This document shows positions 1 through 7,564 of a stretch of 14,355 bases of DNA, one piece after another. The notes beneath the pieces are model-generated. The model did not search any database. It was not told where the DNA came from and saw only the letters and a program-made list of their open reading frames with translations. The position numbers were made by a program, and so were the translations under genes. Location: contig CAWVWF010000081.1 in assembly GCA_963933885.1 (NCBI GenBank), positions 1 through 14,355 of the forward strand. Reading direction: 5' to 3'. The stretch is from CAWVWF01 sp963933885 (GTDB lineage Bacteria > Bacteroidota > Bacteroidia > Flavobacteriales_C > GCA-002722245). How positions within the stretch are numbered: position 1 is the stretch's first letter; each line of letters opens with the position of its first letter.

Positions 1-55
1 GTTTTCCTTTGATTAAAATAAGATATTATCATCAATACAAAGTAAAGGCAAGTTT

Positions 56-270
56 AGCGAAGCGTAACTTGTGTTGACCTTTTGGCAAGGCTGTGCCTTA
101 AGTGCGGAGGTAACTTAATAGTAATCCATTGTGGTTACTGTGTGAGACACAAGGCACAGCCTTGCGCCAGCATAAGATTGTGTTAATTTAAAAAGGCCTT
201 CGAACGAGAAGGCACAAGCTTCCCAAAGAGTAAACACAAGTTACGCTTCGCTCACCAAGCGGTAGGCGAA
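56..270. repeat. Nested palindromic intergenic element
   Basis: This gene-free segment is built of inverted repeats. The outer arms, 56-75 (AGCGAAGCGTAACTTGTGTT) and 233-252, are perfect 20-bp reverse complements. Inner arms 85-99 and 151-165 are perfect 15-bp reverse complements, and each arm is itself a small hairpin (AAGGC-tgt-GCCTT at 87-99; CAAGGC-aca-GCCTTG at 150-164). Further hairpins lie at 120-139 (one bulge around a TTG loop), 196-213 (GCCTTC-gaacga-GAAGGC) and 247-270 (TTCGC/GCGAA). No coding frame was found in it. The architecture suggests a non-autonomous mobile repeat or REP-like cluster; that identity is inference, the palindromes are seen directly. Confidence 0.7.
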
Positions 271-337
271 CCTTGATTTCCATTGAAAAAAAGTATATAT
301 GAATAAACTTGCGCTAGCAATGAAGTTTTGTTGAATA

Positions 338-352
338 CCGATTATAAATCGG
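338..352. other. Perfect 6-bp hairpin downstream of tonB
   Basis: CCGATT-ata-AATCGG forms a perfect stem with a 3-base loop, about 65 bases past the tonB stop. On the minus strand it is not followed by a T tract, so it is only a weak terminator candidate. The rest of 271-418 shows nothing recognisable. Confidence 0.3.
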
Positions 353-418
353 ATAGTTTATCCTTTTAGATTAAAAATCAAAAAGTACATAATACTTGTA
401 AGGTTTGTGATAAAATAA

Positions 419-1135
419 TTACCTGATATTAATCTTAACCGGAACTGTATAAACGATAGAAACTGGTTTATCAAGTCTTAATCCTGGACGCGCTTTTGGT
501 AATTTTTTCACTGCTGCGATTGCTGCCTTATCTAAAACTTCGTTAACTCCTTTTAAAATTTCAACTTTCGTTACGTTACCTTCTTTGTTAATTACAAAAC
601 GAACATATACTGTACCTTCCCATCCCATTTCTCTTGCGATTTCTGGTAATACATAAGCTTCTTTTATCTTCTTGTGAATTAAACGTTCAGTACACTTATC
701 TCTTACTCTCCCTTTTAATCCAGCACATTCAGGATAATAAGGCATGTCTTTAGAATACATTAAAGGTGTGTCATCTAAAACTTCATCAGACTCTTCGCCT
801 TCAACTTCAGTTTCGTTAATTTCCATTTCCTCTTCTTCTTCATCCTCAAACTCTTCTTCAGGAGTTTCAACTTCATCTTCTACGATTTCAATTTCAGGTT
901 CTTGTGGTGGCGGCGGAGGTGGTGGAGTAAATTCCGGCATTTCCGGCGGTTGAACGATCTGAGGAATTTCAGCTAACTCTTCGTCAATATCTACGATGAA
1001 ATCATATGCATTCTTATCATATGTTTTATATGTAAAGGCTGCGAAAGTAATTCCTGCGATAAATAGAAATCCAATCGATAAAAACACATAACGTGCTTTC
1101 TCTAAATTTGATTTTTCTGACTTTCGTTGATTCAT
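419..1135 (-). CDS. tonB: TonB family energy transducer
   Basis: The 238-residue protein should link the inner-membrane ExbB/ExbD motor to TonB-dependent outer-membrane receptors. One N-terminal membrane segment spans about residues 17-37, after a short basic cytoplasmic stretch. The periplasmic spacer has a run of eight prolines near 70-77 after scattered Pro-Glu, then a strongly acidic stretch at about 80-122. The C-terminal TonB fold follows at about 155-238, with the characteristic GWEGTVYVRFVINKEGNV segment and the closing PVKINIR strand. Two cysteines (137 and 148) flank its start. The ATG at 1133-1135 lies about 20 bases after a well-formed Bacteroidota promoter. No exbB or exbD is adjacent. 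The family call is firm; which receptor it serves is unknown. Confidence 0.93.
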   Translation of the reverse strand: MNQRKSEKSNLEKARYVFLSIGFLFIAGITFAAFTYKTYDKNAYDFIVDIDEELAEIPQIVQPPEMPEFTPPPPPPPQEPEIEIVEDEVETPEEEFEDEEEEEMEINETEVEGEESDEVLDDTPLMYSKDMPYYPECAGLKGRVRDKCTERLIHKKIKEAYVLPEIAREMGWEGTVYVRFVINKEGNVTKVEILKGVNEVLDKAAIAAVKKLPKARPGLRLDKPVSIVYTVPVKINIR

Positions 1136-1154
1136 TTTTCTCTGTAATAGAATT

Positions 1155-1184
1155 CAAAAATACTAAGAACTTTAGTTTTTACAA
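1155..1184 (-). promoter_or_regulatory. Bacteroidota-type promoter of tonB
   Basis: Read on the minus strand, a -33 TTG (1182-1184) is followed after exactly 19 bases by TATTTTTG (1155-1162), a full match to the TAnnTTTG -7 consensus of Bacteroidota. The -7 box ends about 20 bases before the tonB ATG, leaving a short leader. tonB is therefore probably transcribed separately from aspS and the VanZ-like gene upstream. Confidence 0.7.
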
Positions 1185-1273
1185 CTACCATTCATCAATA
1201 TTACTCATTAATTCACAATAGGTCAACCCGTTCTGTAGCTTGAATGCACAACGTCGTGTTGTTCATTTAAGTA

Positions 1274-1654
1274 CTAGTATCCACACTTTTCTTTTCCTTT
1301 CACAAAAAAGAACAAAGCAATTGCTAAAGTAATTCCTACTAAATCAGCAACAATATCTAAAAGTTCAAATCCCCTATTTGGAATAAAATAGTGTTGAACT
1401 AGCTCAATAGTTACGGTTAAAACTACACTGAATATTGTAACATATTTCAATGCAAAATAATGAAGCATTGGATATTGACTTTGTTTAACACATCCTACAA
1501 GACTACAAAAAGTAAAACATAGAAAAAGTATAATATGTAATGCCTTATCTAGGTTTTGAGTATGTGCTTTTGGTAGCGTACTACCAGGCAACAAACATCC
1601 TACAAGTAGGATTGTAAGAAAGAATATTGAAAATATGTTGTGTCTTAAAAACAC
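1274..1654 (-). CDS. VanZ-like small membrane protein
   Basis: The 126-residue hydrophobic protein has about four membrane segments (near 6-22, 37-55, 66-87 and 100-118). It carries the VanZ-like signatures LPGSTLP and DKALHIILFLCF, plus a late E-x2-Q-x4-P-x-R-x2-E-x2-D-x2-A pattern (VELVQHYFIPNRGFELLDIVAD region). The founding member, VanZ, raises teicoplanin resistance; most homologues have no assigned role, so none is claimed here. The start codon is GTG (1652-1654), overlapping the aspS stop by one base (TAGTG). No other in-frame Met occurs before residue 63, so the GTG is favoured. The overlap implies cotranscription and translational coupling with aspS. A weak hairpin (1248-1262, ACAAC-gtcgt-GTTGT) lies just downstream. 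Confidence 0.82.
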   Translation of the reverse strand: MFLRHNIFSIFFLTILLVGCLLPGSTLPKAHTQNLDKALHIILFLCFTFCSLVGCVKQSQYPMLHYFALKYVTIFSVVLTVTIELVQHYFIPNRGFELLDIVADLVGITLAIALFFFVKGKEKCGY

Positions 1655-3402
1655 TATTTTACTAGATTAATGCTTAGTTCTTTCAATTGCTCATCATCAA
1701 TTAAAGATGGTGAATCAATCATTACATCTCTACCTGAGTTGTTCTTCGGGAAAGCGATGAAATCTCTAATAGAATCTTGTCCACCCAACATGGCACAAAT
1801 TCTATCAAATCCAAATGCCAATCCTCCATGTGGTGGAGCACCATATTCGAAAGCGTTCATTAAGAATCCGAATTGCTCTTCAGCTTCTTCTTTAGTGAAT
1901 CCTAACAAGTCGAACATTCTTCCTTGTAATGTTTTATCGTAAATTCTAATAGAACCTCCACCTAATTCAACACCATTCATACATAAGTCATATGCGTTAG
2001 CTCTAACTTCTCCTGGTGCAGTTTCCATCTTATCAAAATCTTCTTCTTTCGGAGAAGTAAATGGATGATGCATTGCGTGGAATCTTTTTGTGTCTTCATC
2101 CCATTCTAAAAGTGGGAAATCAATTACCCATAAAGGCTTAAATTCAGAAGGATTTCTTAATCCTAATTCATCACCCATATGTAAACGTAATTCATTCATT
2201 TGCTTTCTAACTTGATCTTTACCTCCAGCTAAAACCAATAATAAATCTCCTGGCTCCATATCAGCTTTTTCAGCCCATAATTTTAAAGCGTCTTGATCGA
2301 AGAACTTGTCAACTGAAGATTTGAATGTTCCGTCTTCGTTGTATTTTAAGTAAACTAAGCCAGTTGCTCCAATTTGTGGTTTCTTTACAAATGCAGTTAA
2401 CTTATCTAAAGCTTTTCTTGTGTAAGTAGCACAGTCTTTTGCGTTGATAGCTAATACCTGCTCTACTTTATCAAAAACAACAAATCCTTTATTTTGAGCA
2501 ACCTCATTAAGGTCTACAAATTTCATATCGAAACGAATGTCTGGCTTATCACTTCCGTAAGTTTCCATTGCATCCGCATAAGTCATTCTTGGAACGTCCC
2601 CTAAATCCTTATTCAATACTGTTTTGAATAAGTGTTTAGCTAAACCTTCGAATGTATTCATAACATCCTCTTGAGTTACGAAAGACATTTCACAGTCAAT
2701 TTGAGTAAACTCTGGTTGTCTATCCGCTCTTAAATCTTCATCTCTGAAACACTTTACAATCTGGTAATAGCGATCTAAACCACCAACCATTAATAATTGC
2801 TTAAATGTCTGAGGCGATTGAGGTAATGCGTAAAATTCACCTGGATTCATTCTAGATGGAACAACAAAATCTCTTGCTCCTTCTGGAGTTGATTTGATTA
2901 AAACCGGAGTTTCAACCTCAACAAATGCTTCATTCGTTAAATAACTTCTCGTTTCAAACGATACCTTATTTCTTAATTCTAAATTCTTTCTAACTGGATT
3001 TCTACGAATATCTAAATAACGATATTTCATTCTCACCTCGTCACCACCATCAGTATCGTCTTCGATTTTAAATGGAGGCGTTAAAGATTTATTTAAAACT
3101 TTTATTTCCGAAACCTTGATTTCGATATCACCAGTATCAATTTTATTTGATTTAGCGATACGCTCTATAACTTCTCCTTGAACAGTAATAACATATTCTC
3201 TTCCTAAGTCTTTTGCAATTTGCAAAACCTCTGGACTAGAAACACCTTCTTCTAAAGCCAATTGAGTTATACCGAATTTATCACGAAGATCAACCCAAAC
3301 CATTCCACCTTTGTCTCTCACAATTTGCACCCAACCACTAAGCGTAATTGTTTGCCCAACGTTTTCTTTTCTTAATTCTCCACAATTATGAGTTCTGTAC
3401 AT
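1654..3402 (-). CDS. aspS: Aspartate--tRNA ligase
   Basis: The enzyme charges tRNA(Asp) with aspartate in the cytoplasm. The 582-residue length is normal for the bacterial-type enzyme. An N-terminal OB-fold anticodon-binding domain occupies about 1-105 (LSGWVQIVRDKGGMVWVDLRD). The class II catalytic core follows: motif 1 near 160-168 (FVEVETPVL), the flipping-loop region around 173-202, motif 2 at 219-234 (FRDEDLRADRQPEFTQ) and motif 3 at 526-534 (GGLAFGFDR). The bacterial GAD insertion lies at about 285-410. The C-terminal FPKNNSGRDVM segment is also typical. The protein is intact with all signature residues. It is the first gene of an operon with the VanZ-like gene and is divergent from tadA. 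Whether it is discriminating or non-discriminating cannot be told here. Confidence 0.98.
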   Translation of the reverse strand: MYRTHNCGELRKENVGQTITLSGWVQIVRDKGGMVWVDLRDKFGITQLALEEGVSSPEVLQIAKDLGREYVITVQGEVIERIAKSNKIDTGDIEIKVSEIKVLNKSLTPPFKIEDDTDGGDEVRMKYRYLDIRRNPVRKNLELRNKVSFETRSYLTNEAFVEVETPVLIKSTPEGARDFVVPSRMNPGEFYALPQSPQTFKQLLMVGGLDRYYQIVKCFRDEDLRADRQPEFTQIDCEMSFVTQEDVMNTFEGLAKHLFKTVLNKDLGDVPRMTYADAMETYGSDKPDIRFDMKFVDLNEVAQNKGFVVFDKVEQVLAINAKDCATYTRKALDKLTAFVKKPQIGATGLVYLKYNEDGTFKSSVDKFFDQDALKLWAEKADMEPGDLLLVLAGGKDQVRKQMNELRLHMGDELGLRNPSEFKPLWVIDFPLLEWDEDTKRFHAMHHPFTSPKEEDFDKMETAPGEVRANAYDLCMNGVELGGGSIRIYDKTLQGRMFDLLGFTKEEAEEQFGFLMNAFEYGAPPHGGLAFGFDRICAMLGGQDSIRDFIAFPKNNSGRDVMIDSPSLIDDEQLKELSINLVK

Positions 3403-3424
3403 GACGGATAGTTTTAATTTGATG

Positions 3425-3454
3425 CAAAAATAAGATAAATTGAATGCTAAACAA
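3425..3454 (-). promoter_or_regulatory. Bacteroidota-type promoter of aspS
   Basis: On the minus strand a TTG (3452-3454) is followed after exactly 19 bases by TATTTTTG (3425-3432), a full -33/-7 match. The -7 box ends 22 bases before the aspS ATG. The arrangement and spacing are the same as at the tonB promoter. Confidence 0.7.
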
Positions 3455-3489
3455 TACCTCAGTTTATATTTTCCGTTTATTTTTGTAAG

Positions 3490-3939
3490 ATGAGTTTAAG
3501 TGTTTTTAGTGACGATCATTTTATGAAATTGGCCTACCAAGAGGCTGAAAAAGCTTTTAATCAGGATGAAGTTCCTGTAGGCGCTGTGATAGTCTGTGAT
3601 AATCAAGTAATTGCAAGGGCACACAATATGACCGAAGCTTTGAATGATGTTACGGCTCATGCAGAAATGCAAGCTTTCACTATAGCTTCTGATTTTCTAG
3701 GAGGAAAATTTCTAGATCAATGCACCTTATATGTAACACTTGAACCGTGTAGTATGTGTGCAGGAGCAAGTTACTGGGCGCGTTTAAAGCGTGTTGTTAT
3801 TGGCGCTAGGGATGAAAAAAGAGGTTATACTTTTTACAACGAAAACATGCTTCATCCAAAAACAACGATAGATTGGGGTATTATGGAAACTGAATGTAGC
3901 GCAATTCTGAAAGATTTCTTTCAGCAAAAACGTATATAA
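3490..3939 (+). CDS. tadA: tRNA-specific adenosine deaminase
   Basis: TadA deaminates A34 to inosine in the tRNA(Arg) anticodon. The 149-residue protein has the cytidine/deoxycytidylate deaminase fold. The zinc-binding and catalytic motif H57-A-E59 sits in TAHAEMQAF, and the second motif P86-C-S-M-C90 supplies the two cysteine ligands. The N-terminal EVPVGAVIV segment and a terminal helix complete a normal-length protein. The ATG at 3490 is used; a Met at residue 12 could serve but would shorten the first helix. The gene is divergent from aspS across 87 bases. A -7-like TATATTTT at 3465-3472 with a TTG 22 bases upstream is a possible but imperfect promoter. A guanine deaminase is a paralogous alternative, but HAE/PCSMC plus VPVGAV favours TadA. 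Confidence 0.9.
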   Translation: MSLSVFSDDHFMKLAYQEAEKAFNQDEVPVGAVIVCDNQVIARAHNMTEALNDVTAHAEMQAFTIASDFLGGKFLDQCTLYVTLEPCSMCAGASYWARLKRVVIGARDEKRGYTFYNENMLHPKTTIDWGIMETECSAILKDFFQQKRI

Positions 3940-4376
3940 TCATCAAAGGAATTTTCATGTCAAGAAAAAAAAAGGCATTTAAGGTTATGTAATAAGTTCC
4001 ACAATATATGCCACCAATCTATAATCTTTAAACGATACAATAGTCCACTCTTAATTCTTTCCCTTCCTTTATAATCTCTTATTGGCTTACTGCACTTATG
4101 ATAATAATAGTTAGTAAATCGAAAGTAGATCAGACAGACATCTGATCAATAATAATTAGTTTTGGCGATAAAAAAAGTCCACTTCTTTTTTCAAAATCAT
4201 CACCATCCCAATTCCATAATGCTTTTTTATAATGTTTTCGATGAGTGAAAATTCGAATGTCAGAATTTTTATATTGATTATGAGCAAAATAGCGTAACCA
4301 TTATTTTGATTAAAGCGTATCGCTTTCAAAATATCTAAACTTTTCAATAAGATTTCACAACTTAAAACTTATAATT
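3940..4376. other. Gene-free stretch before the che cluster
   Basis: These 437 bases hold no convincing gene. A minus-strand open frame of 63 codons (4156-4347) has no recognisable similarity. A perfect hairpin GATCAGA-cagaca-TCTGATC lies at 4128-4147 without a T tract; it could be an operator or nothing. TAGTTTTG at 4157-4164 fits the -7 consensus but has no TTG at the right distance, and TATTTTG near 4300 is one base short. The start point of the che transcript is therefore not resolved. Confidence 0.5.
4128..4147. other. Perfect 7-bp inverted repeat upstream of che cluster
   Basis: GATCAGA and TCTGATC are perfect reverse complements separated by six bases, about 230 bases before the chemoreceptor ATG. 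There is no following T tract, so it is not a standard terminator. It could be a dyad for a regulator of the che cluster, but this is inference. Confidence 0.3.
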
Positions 4377-6971
4377 ATGGCCCTCGGAGACAACGCTAAA
4401 AAATCAAATTCTAAAGGAGTTCCTGGTAAAACTGGAAGTTCGGATGGTAATCAAAATTCAGACTCATTAAAAGCTGCCATTGATGCAGGTTGGGCATTTA
4501 TCGAATTTGATCCTACCGGAATAGTAACAAATGTTAATGATAATTTTTTAAAAGCCTTAGGTTATTCTAAACAGGGAGTTGTAGGTAAACATCATAAAAT
4601 GTTTTGTGATGCTGAGTATATTAAAGGAGCTGGTTATAAGAAATTTTGGAAGGATTTAGGAGAAGGTGAAATTAAAGCGGGAGATTTTGAAAGGTTTACA
4701 AAAAGTGGAAAAGCAGTTTGGATAAAAGCTTCTTATACACCTGTTAAGAATGCAGCAGGAAAAGTTGAAAAAGTAATAAAAATAGCAACTGTAATTACGG
4801 ATCAGAAAAAAATGGAGGATGATGCAGCAGCATTAAAATCTGCAGTAGATGTAGGTTGGGCTCAGATTGAATTTGATCCAGTAGGAAACATCATCGATGT
4901 AAATGAAAACTTCTATAAAACCCTAGGTTATACGAAAGAAGAATTGATTGGACAACATCACAGAATGTTCTGTGAAACAAATTATACAAACAGTGCTGAT
5001 TACAAAATCTTCTGGAAAGATTTAGGAGATGGAAAAGTAAACACTGCCGATTTTGAGAGATTTACAAAAGATGGAACCTCAGTTTGGATAAAAGCTTCTT
5101 ATGCACCAGTACTAGATAAAGAAGGTAAGGTAGAAAGAGTAATAAAAATTGCAACTGTAATCACAGAAGCGAAAAAAACAGAATCAGATGCAGCAGCATT
5201 AAAATCTGCAGTAGATGTAGGTTGGGCTCAGATTGAATTTGATCCAGTAGGAAACATCATCGATGTAAATGAAAACTTCTATAAAACCCTAGGTTATACG
5301 AAAGAAGAATTGATTGGACAACATCACAGAATGTTCTGTGAAACAAATTATACAAACAGTGCTGATTACAAAATCTTCTGGAAAGATTTAGGAGATGGAA
5401 AAGTAAACACTGCCGATTTTGAGAGATTTACAAAAGATGGAACCTCAGTTTGGATAAAAGCTTCTTATGCACCAGTACTAGATAAAGAAGGTAAGGTAGA
5501 AAGAGTAATAAAAATAGCAACTGTAATTACTGAAGCAAAAACAGCTGAATTAATTAATGAACAAAATAGAGCAGCATTTGTGGAAGCTACTAAGTTTATT
5601 CGAGCACTTGCTGTAGGAGACTTTGAAGAGGTTATGAATACGAAAGAATTGGCAATGGACGAAAATACCAGTGCTGTAATTGAAGATTTATATGGCCTGA
5701 GAGATTCGGTAAAAGGAATTATTGATGAAGTTAATTTAGTAGTAGTAGAAGCAGGAGATAAAGGGAACTTGAATGCTCGTTTAAATATTGATTCTGCGGA
5801 AGGGCAATGGAAATCCTTAGTTGATTCTATTAATTTATTAATGCAATCCATAGCTGAACCAATGCTTGAGTTCAACGGAATCATTAGTGGTATGGCTGGT
5901 GGTGATTTAACAAATAAATTTGAAATGGTCTCTGCTGGTGATATTAAGGAAATGGGTGATTCCTTAAATGATTGTATCACGAACTTAAATAGTTTATTAG
6001 GAAACATATCCGACAGTTCAAATGTTGTTGCTGATACTGCCGTAAGCATGGAAAGCCAATCTGAGGCAATGGGCGCTACTACAACTGAGGTTGCAAGTGC
6101 CATTACTCAAATGGCAAGAGGAGCTCAAGAGCAAGCTCAGAAAACGGATGAGTCTTCAAGAATGATTGAACAAGTAATGAAATCATCCAGTGAAATGGCG
6201 AGTAAGGCTGCCGACATTAATTCGGCCGCCAATCAAGGGCAAGCAAGTTGTAATGAAGGGCTTAAGATAATGGAACAGTTACTTGGTAACATGACCGATA
6301 TCGAAGGGTCTGCAGGATCAACCGCAGAATCTATAAGTGTATTAACTGAACGAGCTGAAGAAATAGGAAGAACGTTAAATGTTATTACAGACATTGCAGC
6401 ACAAACCAACTTACTTGCATTAAATGCAGCGATTGAAGCAGCAAGAGCAGGTGAAGCAGGAAGAGGTTTCGCAGTAGTTGCTGAGGAAATCAGGAAACTG
6501 GCTGAAAACTCTAAAAATGCAGCTGTAAGTATCGAAACAATTATTAGTAATGTTCAGAAAGATACGGCTCAAGCTAGTAAAGCCATCGAAACGATGACCG
6601 GTGCTGTTAAGAGTGGTAACTCAGCATCCAGTTCCGCACAAACAATTTTCGAAGAAATTAATACGCAAACGGGACAAACATTAGCTTTTGCTAATGAAAT
6701 CCAAACTGCAACTTCGGAGCAAGGTGAGGTAATTATTGATGTTGTTAAAAATATCGAACAAATTGTAGTAGTTGCAGAAGAAACGGCTGCAGGTACAGAA
6801 GAAGTAGCCAGCTCTGCCTCGGAATTAAACGAAGCAATGGGAGATGTTAAAGGAGCAGCAAATAATATGGCCGCAGTAGCGGCTGAATTGCAAGCGGGAG
6901 TTAACCAGTTTAAACTAGATAATGGAAGTTCCGATAAGCCAGTTAAAGTGGCTAGAAAGGCAAGGAGATAA
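4377..6971 (+). CDS. Soluble methyl-accepting chemoreceptor, three PAS domains
   Basis: An 864-residue receptor that should control CheA through CheW. After a Ser/Gly/Asn-rich head (1-27) come three PAS units of exactly 122 residues (about 27-148, 149-270, 271-392), each with a HH-x-M-F-C signature (H72-H73, H194-H195, H316-H317). A HAMP-like connector follows at about 395-550 (GDLNARL/GGDLTNKF-type segments). The signalling domain spans about 555-845, with the conserved hairpin tip around 660-712 (AAQTNLLALNAAIEAARAGE, then GRGFAVVAEEIRKLAE). No signal peptide or membrane helix is present, so it is cytoplasmic. The layout recalls BdlA- and Aer2-type receptors. The tail is basic (KVARKARR) and lacks a CheR-tethering NWETF-type pentapeptide. 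PAS2 and PAS3 are nearly identical; the ligand or cofactor is unknown. Confidence 0.95.
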   Translation: MALGDNAKKSNSKGVPGKTGSSDGNQNSDSLKAAIDAGWAFIEFDPTGIVTNVNDNFLKALGYSKQGVVGKHHKMFCDAEYIKGAGYKKFWKDLGEGEIKAGDFERFTKSGKAVWIKASYTPVKNAAGKVEKVIKIATVITDQKKMEDDAAALKSAVDVGWAQIEFDPVGNIIDVNENFYKTLGYTKEELIGQHHRMFCETNYTNSADYKIFWKDLGDGKVNTADFERFTKDGTSVWIKASYAPVLDKEGKVERVIKIATVITEAKKTESDAAALKSAVDVGWAQIEFDPVGNIIDVNENFYKTLGYTKEELIGQHHRMFCETNYTNSADYKIFWKDLGDGKVNTADFERFTKDGTSVWIKASYAPVLDKEGKVERVIKIATVITEAKTAELINEQNRAAFVEATKFIRALAVGDFEEVMNTKELAMDENTSAVIEDLYGLRDSVKGIIDEVNLVVVEAGDKGNLNARLNIDSAEGQWKSLVDSINLLMQSIAEPMLEFNGIISGMAGGDLTNKFEMVSAGDIKEMGDSLNDCITNLNSLLGNISDSSNVVADTAVSMESQSEAMGATTTEVASAITQMARGAQEQAQKTDESSRMIEQVMKSSSEMASKAADINSAANQGQASCNEGLKIMEQLLGNMTDIEGSAGSTAESISVLTERAEEIGRTLNVITDIAAQTNLLALNAAIEAARAGEAGRGFAVVAEEIRKLAENSKNAAVSIETIISNVQKDTAQASKAIETMTGAVKSGNSASSSAQTIFEEINTQTGQTLAFANEIQTATSEQGEVIIDVVKNIEQIVVVAEETAAGTEEVASSASELNEAMGDVKGAANNMAAVAAELQAGVNQFKLDNGSSDKPVKVARKARR
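4821..5149 (+). repeat. 329-bp exact direct repeat, copy 1 (PAS2)
   Basis: Read base by base, 4821-5149 matches 5187-5515 without a difference. The period is 366 bases, exactly 122 codons, so the frame is kept. The identity stops abruptly on both sides: 4820 T against 5186 A, and 5150 T against 5516 A. This copy encodes most of PAS2. Confidence 0.95.
5187..5515 (+). repeat. 329-bp exact direct repeat, copy 2 (PAS3)
   Basis: Second copy of the exact repeat, encoding most of PAS3. Just past the identical block this copy continues AGCAACTGTAATTAC, matching the end of PAS1 (near 4785-4799), whereas copy 1 differs there. This suggests that PAS3 keeps the older 3' end and PAS2 is the newer or converted copy. 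Confidence 0.95.
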
Positions 6972-7011
6972 ATTATCAATCATGTAGTATTAACTACTAA
7001 TCCCAACAAAT

Positions 7012-7539
7012 ATGACAACAGATAACAATAATAAAGCTGGATCTGAAAATGGAGAGAATGATAAGAATTACAAACGCCATCAACTCATTGTTTTTAAATT
7101 AGGAATGGAAGAATATGGGCTTGAAATAGATCAAATTAAAGAGATCGTTTTAACGCCTACAATAACTAAGATGCCTCAAACAGATAACTTCATTAAGGGA
7201 GTTGCGAACATTAGAGGGAATATTATTACAATAGTAGACTTGGAGGAGAAGTTTGGTGTTAATTCACACCTTTCTCAAAACGAAAAGGAAAAACTAGGAC
7301 AATATACTTTGGTTATTGAGTCCGAAACATTGAAGATTGGAATACTCGTTAGGAGTGTTCCAAACACTTTAGCAGCTTCGGATAATGATATTGACGCTTC
7401 ACAAAATATAGTGCATGATTCATCTATGGACGAAAACTATATTAAAGGAATTGTTAAGATTGAAGAAAGATTAATCATTCTGGTTGATATTTTCAAAGTA
7501 ATGACAGAAGAAATTTTAAACACAGGAGTGACACGTTAA
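7012..7539 (+). CDS. cheW: Chemotaxis adaptor CheW
   Basis: A single CheW domain of 175 residues that couples the receptor signalling tip to the CheA P5 domain in the receptor array. A polar, Asn-rich head (1-22) precedes the fold (HQLIVFKLGMEEYGLEIDQI at 23-42). The conserved N-I-R-G stretch at 66-69 holds the arginine needed for receptor and CheA contacts in characterised CheW proteins, followed by ITIVDLEEKFG. The late ILVDIFKVM strand (155-164) closes the domain. It starts 40 bases after the receptor stop and ends 25 bases before cheB, so it belongs to the same operon. No fused receiver is present, so it is not CheV. Confidence 0.95.
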   Translation: MTTDNNNKAGSENGENDKNYKRHQLIVFKLGMEEYGLEIDQIKEIVLTPTITKMPQTDNFIKGVANIRGNIITIVDLEEKFGVNSHLSQNEKEKLGQYTLVIESETLKIGILVRSVPNTLAASDNDIDASQNIVHDSSMDENYIKGIVKIEERLIILVDIFKVMTEEILNTGVTR

Positions 7540-7564
7540 CATATGCACAAACTAGTTCTTATAA

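Noticed and set aside
744..953. Plus-strand open frame of 69 codons (Ser/Gly-rich)
   Set aside because: It is the antisense of the acidic and polyproline part of tonB; its composition is the complement of Glu and Pro codons.
1670..1942. Plus-strand open frame of 90 codons
   Set aside because: Antisense to the conserved C-terminus of aspS and without protein-like features of its own.
4157..4164. TAGTTTTG as a -7 box for the che operon
   Set aside because: No TTG lies 19-21 bases upstream and it is over 200 bases from the receptor ATG.
4156..4347. Minus-strand open frame of 63 codons before the che cluster
   Set aside because: It does not overlap another gene, so it was considered, but it has no recognised similarity, no promoter in place, and a length expected by chance in AT-rich DNA.
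4449..5550. Heme-binding PAS domains in the receptor
   Set aside because: The paired His in HH-x-M-FC is suggestive, but the signature is common in PAS receptors and the sequence alone does not show heme ligation.
5465..6103. Minus-strand open frame of 212 codons
   Set aside because: Antisense to the receptor; the sense frame has clear PAS, HAMP-like and MCP motifs.
6569..6979. Minus-strand open frame of 136 codons
   Set aside because: Antisense to the MCP signalling domain, with Ala/Ser/Thr/Ile bias expected from the complement.
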